Source of the DNA: an uncultured Sphingopyxis sp.
GTDB lineage: Bacteria > Pseudomonadota > Alphaproteobacteria > Sphingomonadales > Sphingomonadaceae
NCBI GenBank assembly: GCA_937957805.1
Contig: CALFXW010000127.1
Span: forward strand, 1-16,983
Direction of reading: 5' to 3'
DNA length: 16,983 nt
This document shows positions 1 through 8,131 of this stretch, piece by piece. A program made the translations under genes and the position numbers. The stretch's first letter is position 1, and each line of letters opens with the position of its first letter. Under the pieces are notes generated by a model, which saw only the letters and a list, made by a program, of their open reading frames with translations, was not told where the DNA came from and did no database searches.

Positions 1-17
1 GTGTGCTCTTCCGATCT
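1..17 (+). other. Illumina adapter remnant at contig end
   Basis: The first 17 bases, GTGTGCTCTTCCGATCT, are identical to the 3' end of the common Illumina read-2 adapter. They are very unlikely to be genomic. Read in frame 1 they encode the V/M-CSSDL peptide that turns up in contaminated protein databases. The true genomic sequence therefore starts at about base 18, and this edge is a contig end. Sequence just after it may also be of low quality. Confidence 0.95.
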
Positions 18-185
18 GACGACCGGGCCGAGTCGCGGTGCGAACCCGACAGCTGCCAATGAAACAGGAAAGCCATGCCTTGTCGCCAAAAAAATGGATG
101 AATCAGCTCTTTACCACGACCAGCGGATTGCCGGATGCTATAAGCATTTTATGGACGCCAATGACAAATATGGCATGGTGACAAT
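18..185. other. Leading stretch with no convincing gene
   Basis: An open frame runs from the adapter to the stop at 187-189, but its start and first residues come from the adapter. The rest of its translation matches no family I recognise. It could be the tail of a gene cut by the contig end, but nothing supports that. The stretch probably holds the upstream region of the DUF465 gene. I could not pick a promoter with confidence. Confidence 0.4.
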
Positions 186-383
186 ATGACGCAGGATGAA
201 ATGCAGCGCCGTTTGGATGTCGTGCGGGTTGAACACCGCGACCTTGATGCGGCGATCAACGCGCTGGGCGCGATGGCGGTGCCCGATCAGATGGCGGTTG
301 CGCGGCTCAAAAAACGCAAATTGCGCCTGCGCGATGAAATGGCGTGGCTCGAAGACCGGTTGGTGCCTGACATCATCGCCTGA
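186..383 (+). CDS. YdcH family (DUF465) small protein
   Basis: This 65-residue, highly charged, helix-rich protein matches the DUF465/YdcH pattern. It has an RRLD...EHRDLDAAINAL helix at about residues 8-27, then the RLKKRKLRLRDEM signature at 40-52 and the WLEDRLVPDI tail. The family is small and cytoplasmic, and its function is not established; the fold is expected to be a short coiled-coil hairpin. The start at 186 overlaps the stop of the adapter-born frame. An internal ATG at 201 has an AGGA just upstream and would give a 60-residue protein, so the start is uncertain. An 86-nt gap separates it from the DUF1465 gene. This neighbourhood with DUF1465 and tamA/tamB is familiar from sphingomonads. 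Confidence 0.85.
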   Translation: MTQDEMQRRLDVVRVEHRDLDAAINALGAMAVPDQMAVARLKKRKLRLRDEMAWLEDRLVPDIIA

Positions 384-469
384 ATATCGTTACCGACGAT
401 TCCATTTTGGCACAGCTTGGCATGGCAATCGCGTTGCCTTCGCAAATCGGGCAGGGCAGAGCTTGCACG

Positions 470-1018
470 ATGAGCGCACGGCGGATCAACATGCAACCAT
501 CCTTGGCGGCAAGCCTTTATAATGATGCGCTTTTATTGGCGGATGAGGCGCGTGGCTGGTTTGACCGCGCGCTTGTCAGCCAGCCGCTGCGCAGCGGCAC
601 TGGCGTCCACGCCGCACTGATCGCCAGTCAGGAAGACGGCGATGCTGAAACATTGGCGCTGCAAAATTGGCATGCGCGCTCAGACCCGGCGCTGCGCATC
701 GCGCTGTCGTGCGAATCGTTGCGGCTGACAACGCGGCTGATGCACATCATCGCTTGGTTGCTGTTGCAACGCGCGATTGCCAGCGGCGAGTTGGCGGCGG
801 ATGCCGCTTCATTGCCCGCCAATCGGTTGGGACCATCGCCCCATATCGATGATGCGCTGATTGCGCAGCTACCCAGCGCGGCGCAACGATTAATCGGCCA
901 GAGCCGCGACCTTTACCGTCGGGTGGCGAGCCTTGAAAGCGCACAGGCACAGGTCGACGCGCCCAGCGAACCGCCGGTGGTTGCGCGCTTTTTTGCGCAA
1001 TTGCAGGCTGCGTTCTAG
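470..1018 (+). CDS. DUF1465 family protein, RcdA-like
   Basis: This mostly helical protein belongs to DUF1465, the family of Caulobacter RcdA. RcdA is an adaptor that helps deliver CtrA and other substrates to ClpXP. Family features seen are the N-terminal SLYNDALLLADEARGWFDR helix (about residues 15-33 of the 470 start), the core SCESLRLTTRLMHIIAWLLLQRA (80-102), and the later LPSAAQRLIGQSRDLYRRVASL helix (134-155). No signal peptide or membrane segment is evident; the WLLLQ stretch is a buried helix of the core. Three in-frame ATGs exist, at 407, 470 and 491. The one at 407 adds 21 residues not typical of the family and has no ribosome binding site. I chose 470, preceded by GGCAGAG, but 491 fits the homologue alignment about equally well. 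A segment at about residues 35-70 looks longer than in relatives I recall. Whether it controls CtrA in this organism is inference. Confidence 0.8.
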   Translation: MSARRINMQPSLAASLYNDALLLADEARGWFDRALVSQPLRSGTGVHAALIASQEDGDAETLALQNWHARSDPALRIALSCESLRLTTRLMHIIAWLLLQRAIASGELAADAASLPANRLGPSPHIDDALIAQLPSAAQRLIGQSRDLYRRVASLESAQAQVDAPSEPPVVARFFAQLQAAF

Positions 1019-1064
1019 TTCAAACAGGCTTGCCAGCGGGCGACGATTATCAGACAGGCGGGCT

Positions 1065-3185
1065 ATGCAGCGGCGCGCAATATGGACAGGCCTGACCCTT
1101 GGTGTGTGTTTTGCCGCGCTGACCGGCCTTGCCGCCCCAACATATGCGCAAGATGCAGCGACTGCGCCGCCTGTTGAAAATGCCGACGATATATTGTCGG
1201 TGGATGCGCCGATGGCCGACTTGCCCGATCTGGGCGTTGATTGGCCCGATGCAACCCCGCTTCCCGTCCTGCCGCCGTTTTCCCCGCCGCCACCAGTGGC
1301 CGATGCTGGCGCCGATGCCCCAAATGCATCGGCCGACCTTGCCACCAGCGGCGATGATATGGCGATTGACGATGATGTTGAAATTGCGACCGGCGCGCTG
1401 CCAACGCCGCAGGATGATGGCGCGGCGATTTTGGCCGCCAGCGACGGCAGTTTGCCATATCATGTCGAACTTCAGGGACTGGACGGGGTCGCCAACCGCC
1501 GTTTCCAGACGCGTTTTGATGAATTATCGACCTTGCTCGCCGGCGCGGACGACGGCGGCAGCGCCGCCCAGATTTTGCGCCGCGCGCGCGAAGATGGCGA
1601 ATTGCTCGACCAATTGCTCGACAATGACGGCTATTATGACGCGATGGTCCGCCAAAGCTTTGCGCGCGATGCATATGGCATTGTCGTGCGCTATTTTATC
1701 GAGGCAGGGCCGCGATATCATTATGATGCGGTAACGCTCCCCGGCATCGAAACGCTGGGTGATGCGGGTGAGATTGCCCGGATAACCCGGCTTTTCGGCA
1801 TCAATGCGGGTGATGCGGTTATCGCCGACCGCATTGTTAAATCGCAGGCGGTGCTCGCCGCCGAACTGCCCGAAACGGGCTATCCATTTGCCGTGGTTGG
1901 TGATGAAGCGTTGGTTGTCGATCATGACAGCATGGGCGCGCAATTGACACAGCCCGTGCAACCGGGCGCGCGGCTCCTTTTTGGGCAGATTATCGCCGAT
2001 GATGGCGGCCTGTTCGGCGCCCCGCATTTGGCACGGATCGCACGCTTCCAAAGTGGGGAGATGTTCCGCCAGTCGGCGATAGAGGATTTGCGCCGCGCGA
2101 TCATCGCCACCGGGCTTGCTGCATCGGTACGCATCGAACCGCAACCAAGTACAGATGGAACAAGCACCGACATTGCGGTCAACGTCGTGCCCGGGCCGTT
2201 ACGCAGCCTGACCGGTGCCATCGGTTATGGCACGGGGGATGGCTATCGCATCGAATTGGGCTGGCAGCATCGCAATTTTTTCCCGCCCGAAGGGGCGCTC
2301 AGCGTGCGCGGCGTGCTCGGCACGCGTGAACAATTGGGCAGTGTCAGCTTTCGGCGGCATAATTGGCGCGGACGGGACAGGGTGCTGACCATCGAATTAT
2401 TGGCGAGCAATGCCAACCTCCCCGCATTTGACGCCCAAACCATCCGCTTTGCCGCGCGCGTCGAACGGGCATCGACGCTGCTTTACCAAAAAATATGGAC
2501 ATGGTCGCTGGAAAGCGAATTGATCGGCACCGACGAACGCGCCTTTGTCCAGCCGCGCATGGCGTTGGTGTCGCGGCGCTATGCCATCGCCTCGGTGGGC
2601 GGACAGATTGGCTATGACGGGTCGAATGATCTGCTCGACCCGACGCGCGGATACCGTGTTTCGGCGCGACTATTCCCGGAAATATCCTTTCAGGATCAAT
2701 TTTTTGGCTATGTCCGCGCACAGGTGGACGCCAGCGGATATTGGCCGCTGAGCGGGCGCAGCATTTTGGCGGGCCGGGTGCGGCTGGCAACCATCGCCGG
2801 GGCATCGCGCGATGCCATTGCCCCATCGCGCCGCCTATATGCGGGTGGCGGCAGTTCGGTGCGCGGCTTTGGCTATCAGGCGGTGGGGCCGCGTGACCCG
2901 CTGGGCAACCCTTTGGGTGGGCGCAGCCTTGGCGAATTTTCGCTGGAAGCGCGCGTCCCCGTCTGGGGGGCGTTTTCAATTGTGCCCTTTGTAGATGGCG
3001 GCGCGATTGGCAGCGGCGCGATGCTGCATGGGTCGGATTTTGACGCGATGCGTTTCGGGGCCGGTTTGGGGGTGCGTTACGCCAGCAATTTCGGACCGAT
3101 TCGCGTCGATGTCGGCACGCCGATCAACCCGCGCCCCGGCGACAATCGCATCGCCGTCTATGTCTCGCTGGGGCAGGCATTTTGA
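1065..3185 (+). CDS. tamA: TamA, outer-membrane Omp85-family assembly factor
   Basis: TamA is the outer-membrane barrel of the translocation and assembly module, which works with TamB in outer-membrane biogenesis. From the 1065 start the protein has 706 residues. A signal peptide ends near TYA|QDA (about residue 28). An acidic, Pro/Ala-rich linker covers about 30-128. POTRA-type repeats fill roughly 130-377, and the Omp85 barrel runs from about 378 to the C-terminal Phe. The barrel carries the diagnostic RRLYAGGGSSVRGF stretch (589-602) with the VRGF lid motif at 599-602, and the usual ending VDVGTPINPRPGD...YVSLGQAF. An open frame extends upstream to 933, but that part lies inside the DUF1465 gene. 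The ATG at 1065 has AGGCGGG just upstream and starts the signal peptide directly. The gene overlaps tamB by 4 nt. Confidence 0.93.
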   Translation: MQRRAIWTGLTLGVCFAALTGLAAPTYAQDAATAPPVENADDILSVDAPMADLPDLGVDWPDATPLPVLPPFSPPPPVADAGADAPNASADLATSGDDMAIDDDVEIATGALPTPQDDGAAILAASDGSLPYHVELQGLDGVANRRFQTRFDELSTLLAGADDGGSAAQILRRAREDGELLDQLLDNDGYYDAMVRQSFARDAYGIVVRYFIEAGPRYHYDAVTLPGIETLGDAGEIARITRLFGINAGDAVIADRIVKSQAVLAAELPETGYPFAVVGDEALVVDHDSMGAQLTQPVQPGARLLFGQIIADDGGLFGAPHLARIARFQSGEMFRQSAIEDLRRAIIATGLAASVRIEPQPSTDGTSTDIAVNVVPGPLRSLTGAIGYGTGDGYRIELGWQHRNFFPPEGALSVRGVLGTREQLGSVSFRRHNWRGRDRVLTIELLASNANLPAFDAQTIRFAARVERASTLLYQKIWTWSLESELIGTDERAFVQPRMALVSRRYAIASVGGQIGYDGSNDLLDPTRGYRVSARLFPEISFQDQFFGYVRAQVDASGYWPLSGRSILAGRVRLATIAGASRDAIAPSRRLYAGGGSSVRGFGYQAVGPRDPLGNPLGGRSLGEFSLEARVPVWGAFSIVPFVDGGAIGSGAMLHGSDFDAMRFGAGLGVRYASNFGPIRVDVGTPINPRPGDNRIAVYVSLGQAF
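3182..3185 (+). promoter_or_regulatory. TTGA stop/start overlap coupling tamA and tamB
   Basis: The tamA TGA at 3183-3185 overlaps a TTG start at 3182-3184, and GGGGCAGG lies about 5 nt upstream inside tamA. This fits translational coupling that holds the two partners in proportion. The alternative is the ATG at 3197, 11 nt past the tamA stop. Confidence 0.6.
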
Positions 3186-6100
3186 CGCGGCGGTGGATGC
3201 GCTGGGCGGCATGGTCGGGCGGGCTGCTGCTCGCGCTCCTTGTGCTGGTGGGTCTGCTGCTTGCGCTGCTCGATACATCGCCGGGCAAAAGATTTTTGAT
3301 CGACCGTATCGCCGCGCGGCAGGCGGAAAATGGGCTGGTCATTCGCATCGGGCGGATCGACGGGTCGATTTACGCCGACCCCAAATTGGTCGATGTGCGG
3401 CTGTCCGACCCCGATGGCCTGTTCCTGACGCTGAACGATGCGGCGATTGACTGGCATCCGCTGCAATTTCTGCTGGCCAATCGGCTCGACATCGACCGTG
3501 CGGTGGTGACACGCGCGCATCTGTTGCGTCGCCCACGCTTTAAGCCGACCGAAAATCGCGGCTGGCTGCCCGATTTCGACATACGCATCGGCGATTTTGC
3601 GCTGCGCCGCATCGATGTCGATCGTGCGGTCGCCGGACGTGGCGCGCGCGGCAGCATGGCGGGGCGGGCGGATGTACGCGCCGGACGGTTGATGGTGGAT
3701 GGCAATTTGGGCCTTAGCCGGGGTGAGCGGGCAGAAATCCACCTCGACGCGCGGCCCGACGATGGCGTTTTTGCCGCGCGCGGGCGGGTTAATGCGCCCG
3801 CTGGCGGGGTTGTCGCGGGATTGATCGGTGCCAAATCAGGGCTGACCGCGCTGTTGCAGGGCACCGGCAATTGGCAGGCATGGCGCGGTTCGCTGGCCGC
3901 AGATGCGGGTTCGGCCGCGGGTTCGTCTGGTGGTGCGGGCAAGCGATTGGCCCGGCTGCAACTGGCGCTGGCGGGGGGCGATGCACGGATCAATGGACGC
4001 ATCTGGCCGCAGGACTGGTTGGGGCAGGATGTGGCGGCGCTGGTGGGTGCGGACGGGCTGGCGATCACCAGCCATGGCCGCATCGACGGCGCACGCTGGC
4101 ACGGCGATGCGGCGTTCGTCGCAGCAGCGGTGCAGTTGGACATGACAGGCGGCTTCGATGCAGGTGATGGGCGGTTGCAGGCGCTGCGTTTTGATGTGCG
4201 CAGTCGGCCTGCTGCGCTGATGTTGGCCGGGGTTGCCGCGCGCCGCGCGCGCGCCGCCATCCTGCTCGACGGGCCATGGTCGGGGCCGAATATTGAATAT
4301 CAGCTAGATGCCGATGCGCTCACCCTTGCCCCATATCATGCGCGCGCCGTCCATGCGGCGGGGCGCGGCAGCATGGCGCGCGCGCTGGCACTGCCGCTGC
4401 ACGTTACCGCTGCATCGGTTGATGGCATCGCCCCCAACATCGACCCGATGCTGCGGCGATTAACGCTCGATGCGCAAATTTTGCGGCAAAATCACCTGTG
4501 GCGGGCGCAGGATATTCGCCTCTCTGCGCCCGCGCTGCAAACGACGGGCAACGCCAGCTTTTCTCCAACGAACGGCAATATCGCTGCGCAGTTGACCGGC
4601 GGTTTCAGCGACATCACCATCCCCAATGTGGCGCGCGGCATGGTGCGCGGCAATGTTGCGATTGAAGGGCGAATGGGTGCGCCCTTGGCGCTCAGCGGCC
4701 GGGCGGAGGGGGATTTTGCCCGTATCACCAACCCCAGCATCGCGACGCTGCTTGGCGGGCGGCTGCGCGTCACCAGCAATTTCGCGCTTGGGCAGGATGG
4801 CATCTGGCGCTTTGCCGCAACGCGCATCGTCGCCCCCAAATTGCAGGCCGCGCTCAGCGGGCAATATCAAGCTGGCGGGCAATTGCGCCTGACCGCGCGG
4901 GGCAGCCACAGCGAATATGGTGGGTTTACCGCCGATGTTGCCGGGGTGCCGAGCGCCCCGCGCATCGCGCTGTCGTTCGATGCGCCGATCCCCGCGCTTC
5001 AGGTGCGGCAATTGCGCCTGACGCTTGAACCGCAGGCGGATGGTTTTGCGATAGCGGTGGCGGGCGGATCGATGCTCGGCCCCTTTCATGGCACCGGCGC
5101 GCTGCTGTTACCGACAGCTGGTGCAGCGCGGGTGCGGGTCGATGATTTTCTGGTCAGCGATACGCGCCTTGCTGGGCAAGTCACGCTGGCCGATGGCGCG
5201 ATGGCGGGCGCACTCACCCTCAGCGGCGGGGGGGTTAATGGCACCCTCACCCTCCAGCCCAGTGGCGGCGTGCAGCAGATATTGGCGCAACTGAATCTGC
5301 GCGATGCGCAATTTGCGGGCCCTCCGGCGATATCCATCCATCGCGGGCAGGTGGCAGCCGATGTGCGCCTCGCGGCGGGTGGGGCCAATGTCACCGCCGA
5401 TTTTGAACTGGCAGGCGTCGAACGCGGCGCGCTGTTCATCGATCAGGCGGCGGGCAATTTGCGCCTGCGCGGCGGGCGCGGGCTGCTCACCGCCGCTTTG
5501 TCGGGGGACAGGGGGCGGGCGTTTAACCTGCAGACGCGCACCGCGATCCGCCCCGGCGCGCTGACCATCAACGTGGCGGGCAGCTTGGCCGCGCGCGCAG
5601 TCAGCCTGACCCGCCCGGCCGAATTGACGCGCGTCGATGGCGGCTGGCAATTGGCCCCGGCCGAAGTGCGCCTCGGCGGTGGCCGCGCGCAGATAAGCGG
5701 CATTTTGGGGGCCGAAACACGCATCGATGCGGGCTTTGATGCGTTGCCGCTGGCGCTCTTAGACATAGTCAGCCGTGACCTTGCCGCGCGCGGACTGGCG
5801 AGCGGGCGGGTCCATTATTTCGCCCCGGCGACGGGCAATGACAGCGGCGATATGCAAGTGCGGATCAGCGGCTTTAACCGCGTTGGCCTAGGCAATTTTG
5901 GTGACCCGGTCGATATCGCGCTCAACGCCAATCTGACCGGCAATGGGGCGGCGCTGCGCGGCGTGGTGAGCCGGGGCGGGGCCAGTGTTTCGCGCATACA
6001 GGCGCGACTCGCACCCCTGGGTAGCGGCAGTCTGGGCGCGCGATTGGCCAATGCCCCCCTATTTGCGCAAATCCGTTACAGCGGCGATGCGGCAAAGCTG

Positions 6101-7336
6101 TGGGCACTGACCGGCATTGATGCGCTGTCCATCGCCGGGCCGGTGGCGATTGCGGCGGATGTTGGCGGTACGATCAGCAACCCGCGCATCAACGGCAGCC
6201 TCAGGATGATCGGCGGGCGGGTCGAGGGGGTGGAAACCGGCACCATCGTCACCAATGTCGCGGCGGAGGGACGGTTTGATGGAACCCGGCTCCACCTCTC
6301 CCGCCTCAGTGGGGTAACCGCAGGCGATGGCAGCGTCAGCGGGACGGGCGATGTCAGCCTGTCGGCGGCGGATGGCTTTCCGATGCAATTGCAATTGCGC
6401 GCGGCGCGCGCGCTCCTCCTCAACCGGGATGATCTGACCGCGCGGGTCAGCGGGCCGTTGACGGTCAGCCGGTCGGCGGCTGGCAACCGCATTTCGGGGC
6501 AATTTACGCTTGATGCCGGGCGTTTCCGGCTGGGGCGGGCAACCGCGCTCGACGCGCTGCCGGTAATCAATGTTACCGAGATGAACCTGCCCGCCGGGCG
6601 GCGGCGCGTGGCGGGTGGCGCGCCATGGCTGCTCGATTTTGCGGTAACCGGCGGGGACAGCCTGCGCGTGGAGGGGATGGGTATCGACAGCATCTGGTCG
6701 ACCGACCTCAACGTCCGGGGCGATGTGCGCAATTTTGCGATTACCGGTGACGCGCGGTTGGTGCGCGGGGATTATGTCTTTGCGGGGCGGCGGTTTCAGC
6801 TCGAACGTGGCACCATCCATTTCGACGGATCCAGCCCCGCCAACCCCAGCCTCGACATCGTGGCGAGCGACGATATGGCGGGGATTGACGCGACGATTAA
6901 CGTGCGCGGCACCGGCAACAACCCCGAAATCAGCTTTGCCTCCACCCCCGCATTGCCGGAGGATGAATTATTGTCGCGCATCCTTTTTGGTTCCTCCATC
7001 ACCGATATTTCGGTGACAGAGGCAGCGCAGCTCGGCCTCGCGCTCGCGGCATTGCGCGACGGTGGGGGCGGGCTTGACCCGATTAACGCTATCCGCCGCG
7101 CAACGGGGCTCGACCGGCTGCGAATCCTGCCTGCCGACAGCGTGCTTGGCACCGGCACGGCGGTGGCAGCGGGCAAATATGTGACGCGGCGGATATATGT
7201 CGAAGTTATATCGGACGGGCAGGGGTATAGCGCGACGCGCGCGGAGTTTCAGATCACCCGCTGGCTGGCGATTTTGGGTTCCATCTCCACCATCGGGCGC
7301 GAAAGCGTCAACCTGCGCATCCAGCGGGATTATTGA
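3182..7336 (+). CDS. tamB: TamB, translocation/assembly module subunit (DUF490)
   Basis: TamB is a large inner-membrane-anchored protein that spans the periplasm as a beta-rich groove and partners TamA; the family is linked to phospholipid transport to, and protein assembly in, the outer membrane. The 1384-residue product has one N-terminal membrane anchor (about residues 11-30). After it comes the AsmA/TamB-like opening IGRIDGSIYADPKLVDVRLSD (about 56-76), with WHPLQFLLANRLDIDRA following. A long run of repetitive beta-strand sequence leads to the conserved C-terminal DUF490 domain, with the signature LPEDELLSRILFG at 1258-1270 and an end in NLRIQRDY. The chosen start is TTG at 3182, overlapping the tamA stop as TTGA with GGGGCAGG upstream. 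An ATG at 3197 would remove only five residues. Length is within the family's broad range. Confidence 0.94.
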   Translation: MTRRWMRWAAWSGGLLLALLVLVGLLLALLDTSPGKRFLIDRIAARQAENGLVIRIGRIDGSIYADPKLVDVRLSDPDGLFLTLNDAAIDWHPLQFLLANRLDIDRAVVTRAHLLRRPRFKPTENRGWLPDFDIRIGDFALRRIDVDRAVAGRGARGSMAGRADVRAGRLMVDGNLGLSRGERAEIHLDARPDDGVFAARGRVNAPAGGVVAGLIGAKSGLTALLQGTGNWQAWRGSLAADAGSAAGSSGGAGKRLARLQLALAGGDARINGRIWPQDWLGQDVAALVGADGLAITSHGRIDGARWHGDAAFVAAAVQLDMTGGFDAGDGRLQALRFDVRSRPAALMLAGVAARRARAAILLDGPWSGPNIEYQLDADALTLAPYHARAVHAAGRGSMARALALPLHVTAASVDGIAPNIDPMLRRLTLDAQILRQNHLWRAQDIRLSAPALQTTGNASFSPTNGNIAAQLTGGFSDITIPNVARGMVRGNVAIEGRMGAPLALSGRAEGDFARITNPSIATLLGGRLRVTSNFALGQDGIWRFAATRIVAPKLQAALSGQYQAGGQLRLTARGSHSEYGGFTADVAGVPSAPRIALSFDAPIPALQVRQLRLTLEPQADGFAIAVAGGSMLGPFHGTGALLLPTAGAARVRVDDFLVSDTRLAGQVTLADGAMAGALTLSGGGVNGTLTLQPSGGVQQILAQLNLRDAQFAGPPAISIHRGQVAADVRLAAGGANVTADFELAGVERGALFIDQAAGNLRLRGGRGLLTAALSGDRGRAFNLQTRTAIRPGALTINVAGSLAARAVSLTRPAELTRVDGGWQLAPAEVRLGGGRAQISGILGAETRIDAGFDALPLALLDIVSRDLAARGLASGRVHYFAPATGNDSGDMQVRISGFNRVGLGNFGDPVDIALNANLTGNGAALRGVVSRGGASVSRIQARLAPLGSGSLGARLANAPLFAQIRYSGDAAKLWALTGIDALSIAGPVAIAADVGGTISNPRINGSLRMIGGRVEGVETGTIVTNVAAEGRFDGTRLHLSRLSGVTAGDGSVSGTGDVSLSAADGFPMQLQLRAARALLLNRDDLTARVSGPLTVSRSAAGNRISGQFTLDAGRFRLGRATALDALPVINVTEMNLPAGRRRVAGGAPWLLDFAVTGGDSLRVEGMGIDSIWSTDLNVRGDVRNFAITGDARLVRGDYVFAGRRFQLERGTIHFDGSSPANPSLDIVASDDMAGIDATINVRGTGNNPEISFASTPALPEDELLSRILFGSSITDISVTEAAQLGLALAALRDGGGGLDPINAIRRATGLDRLRILPADSVLGTGTAVAAGKYVTRRIYVEVISDGQGYSATRAEFQITRWLAILGSISTIGRESVNLRIQRDY

Positions 7337-7428
7337 GGTTTATTGGAAAAACAGCACCCCGAAACGATAGTTTTGGATATTATGCTCGGTTATTTCCTTT
7401 GCGATGAAAGCGCGGTAATCAGCCCGCC

Positions 7429-8010
7429 ATGCAATCAATCGCCGTATATTGTGGTTCCGCCACCCCCGCCGACCCCGCCTATATCGACCATGCGCGTAGC
7501 GTGGGCACCGCGCTGGCCGGGGCGGGTATCCGCGTCATATACGGCGGCGGGCGGCTGGGGTTGATGGGCGCGCTGGCCGATGCGGCGCTGGCGGCTGGCG
7601 GCGAAGTTGTCGGTATCATCCCCGAAGCGCTGGTGGGGGCAGAGGTGGCGCACCATGGCTGCACTCGGCTCGAAGTCGTGGCTGGCATGCACGAACGCAA
7701 GCGGCGCTTTACCGACCTGTGCGACGGTTTCATCACCCTGCCCGGCGGGGTGGGGACGATGGATGAATTGTGGGAAGCGATCAGCTGGGCACAATTGGGC
7801 TATCACCAAAAACCGGTCGGCCTCCTCAACATGGGGGGTTTTTACGATGATCTGGTGCGCTTTTATGCCCATATGGCAGCGGTCGGCTTTGTCCGTCCCG
7901 CGCATCAGAACATCACGGTTGTGCGCGAAAATATCCAAGATTTGTTAACCGCGATGCGCGACTATCAACCGCATGCGACAATTTTTGCCATGAAGGCAGA
8001 GGATTTGTGA
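7429..8010 (+). CDS. LOG family protein (TIGR00730), phosphoribohydrolase
   Basis: This 193-residue Rossmann-fold protein belongs to the LOG/YvdD family. Characterised members hydrolyse nucleoside 5'-monophosphates, including cytokinin riboside monophosphates, to free base and ribose 5-phosphate. The N-terminus IAVYCGS, the IYGGGRLGLMGALADAAL region (37-54) and the catalytic motif PGGVGTMDE (105-113) are all present. So is the MHERK motif (87-91), with the Arg and Lys used in substrate binding. It is cytoplasmic, with no signal peptide, and of normal length. It lies 92 nt after tamB and in the same direction. I see no convincing terminator or promoter in that gap, so read-through from tamB is possible. 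An open frame from 7343 in another phase covers the start but is proline-rich and spurious. The true substrate here is unknown; an older label for the family, lysine decarboxylase, is not supported. Confidence 0.92.
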   Translation: MQSIAVYCGSATPADPAYIDHARSVGTALAGAGIRVIYGGGRLGLMGALADAALAAGGEVVGIIPEALVGAEVAHHGCTRLEVVAGMHERKRRFTDLCDGFITLPGGVGTMDELWEAISWAQLGYHQKPVGLLNMGGFYDDLVRFYAHMAAVGFVRPAHQNITVVRENIQDLLTAMRDYQPHATIFAMKAEDL

Positions 8011-8020
8011 TATAAAGTCG

Positions 8021-8044
8021 CCCGAAATGGTGCCCGAAATGGTG
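8021..8044 (+). repeat. 12-bp tandem duplication upstream of exported protein
   Basis: CCCGAAATGGTG occurs twice head to tail, at 8021-8032 and 8033-8044. The second copy runs directly into a hexamer repeat. The duplication begins 11 nt after the LOG gene stop. Confidence 0.9.
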
Positions 8045-8066
8045 ATGGTGATGGTGATGGTGATGG
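8039..8066 (+). repeat. ATGGTG hexamer microsatellite
   Basis: Four perfect copies of ATGGTG (8039-8062) are followed by a partial copy, ATGG. Each unit carries an ATG and a GTG in the same frame as the downstream exported protein, so upstream initiation would give a Met-Val repeat. Copy-number change by 6 bp would not shift the frame. On the - strand the tract reads as poly-His in a frame I consider spurious. Confidence 0.9.
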
Positions 8067-8114
8067 GCGTCATAGCCACCATCGCGCTTTTGCCGTCGAT
8101 GGCAGCGATAATAT

Positions 8115-8120
8115 GGAGGA
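8115..8120 (+). promoter_or_regulatory. Shine-Dalgarno GGAGGA for exported protein gene
   Basis: GGAGGA ends 11 nt before the ATG at 8132. That is slightly long but is the only strong ribosome binding site here. It favours the 8132 start, which puts the signal peptide at the N-terminus, over the upstream frame start at 8027. Confidence 0.6.
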
Positions 8121-8131
8121 TTGTTAGCAAC

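Noticed and set aside
1..189. Open frame of 62 codons at the left edge
   Set aside because: Its GTG start and first residues come from the Illumina adapter, and the remainder matches no family I know.
7343..7564. 73-codon + strand frame after tamB
   Set aside because: It overlaps the LOG gene start in another phase, is proline-rich in its second half and has no family signature.
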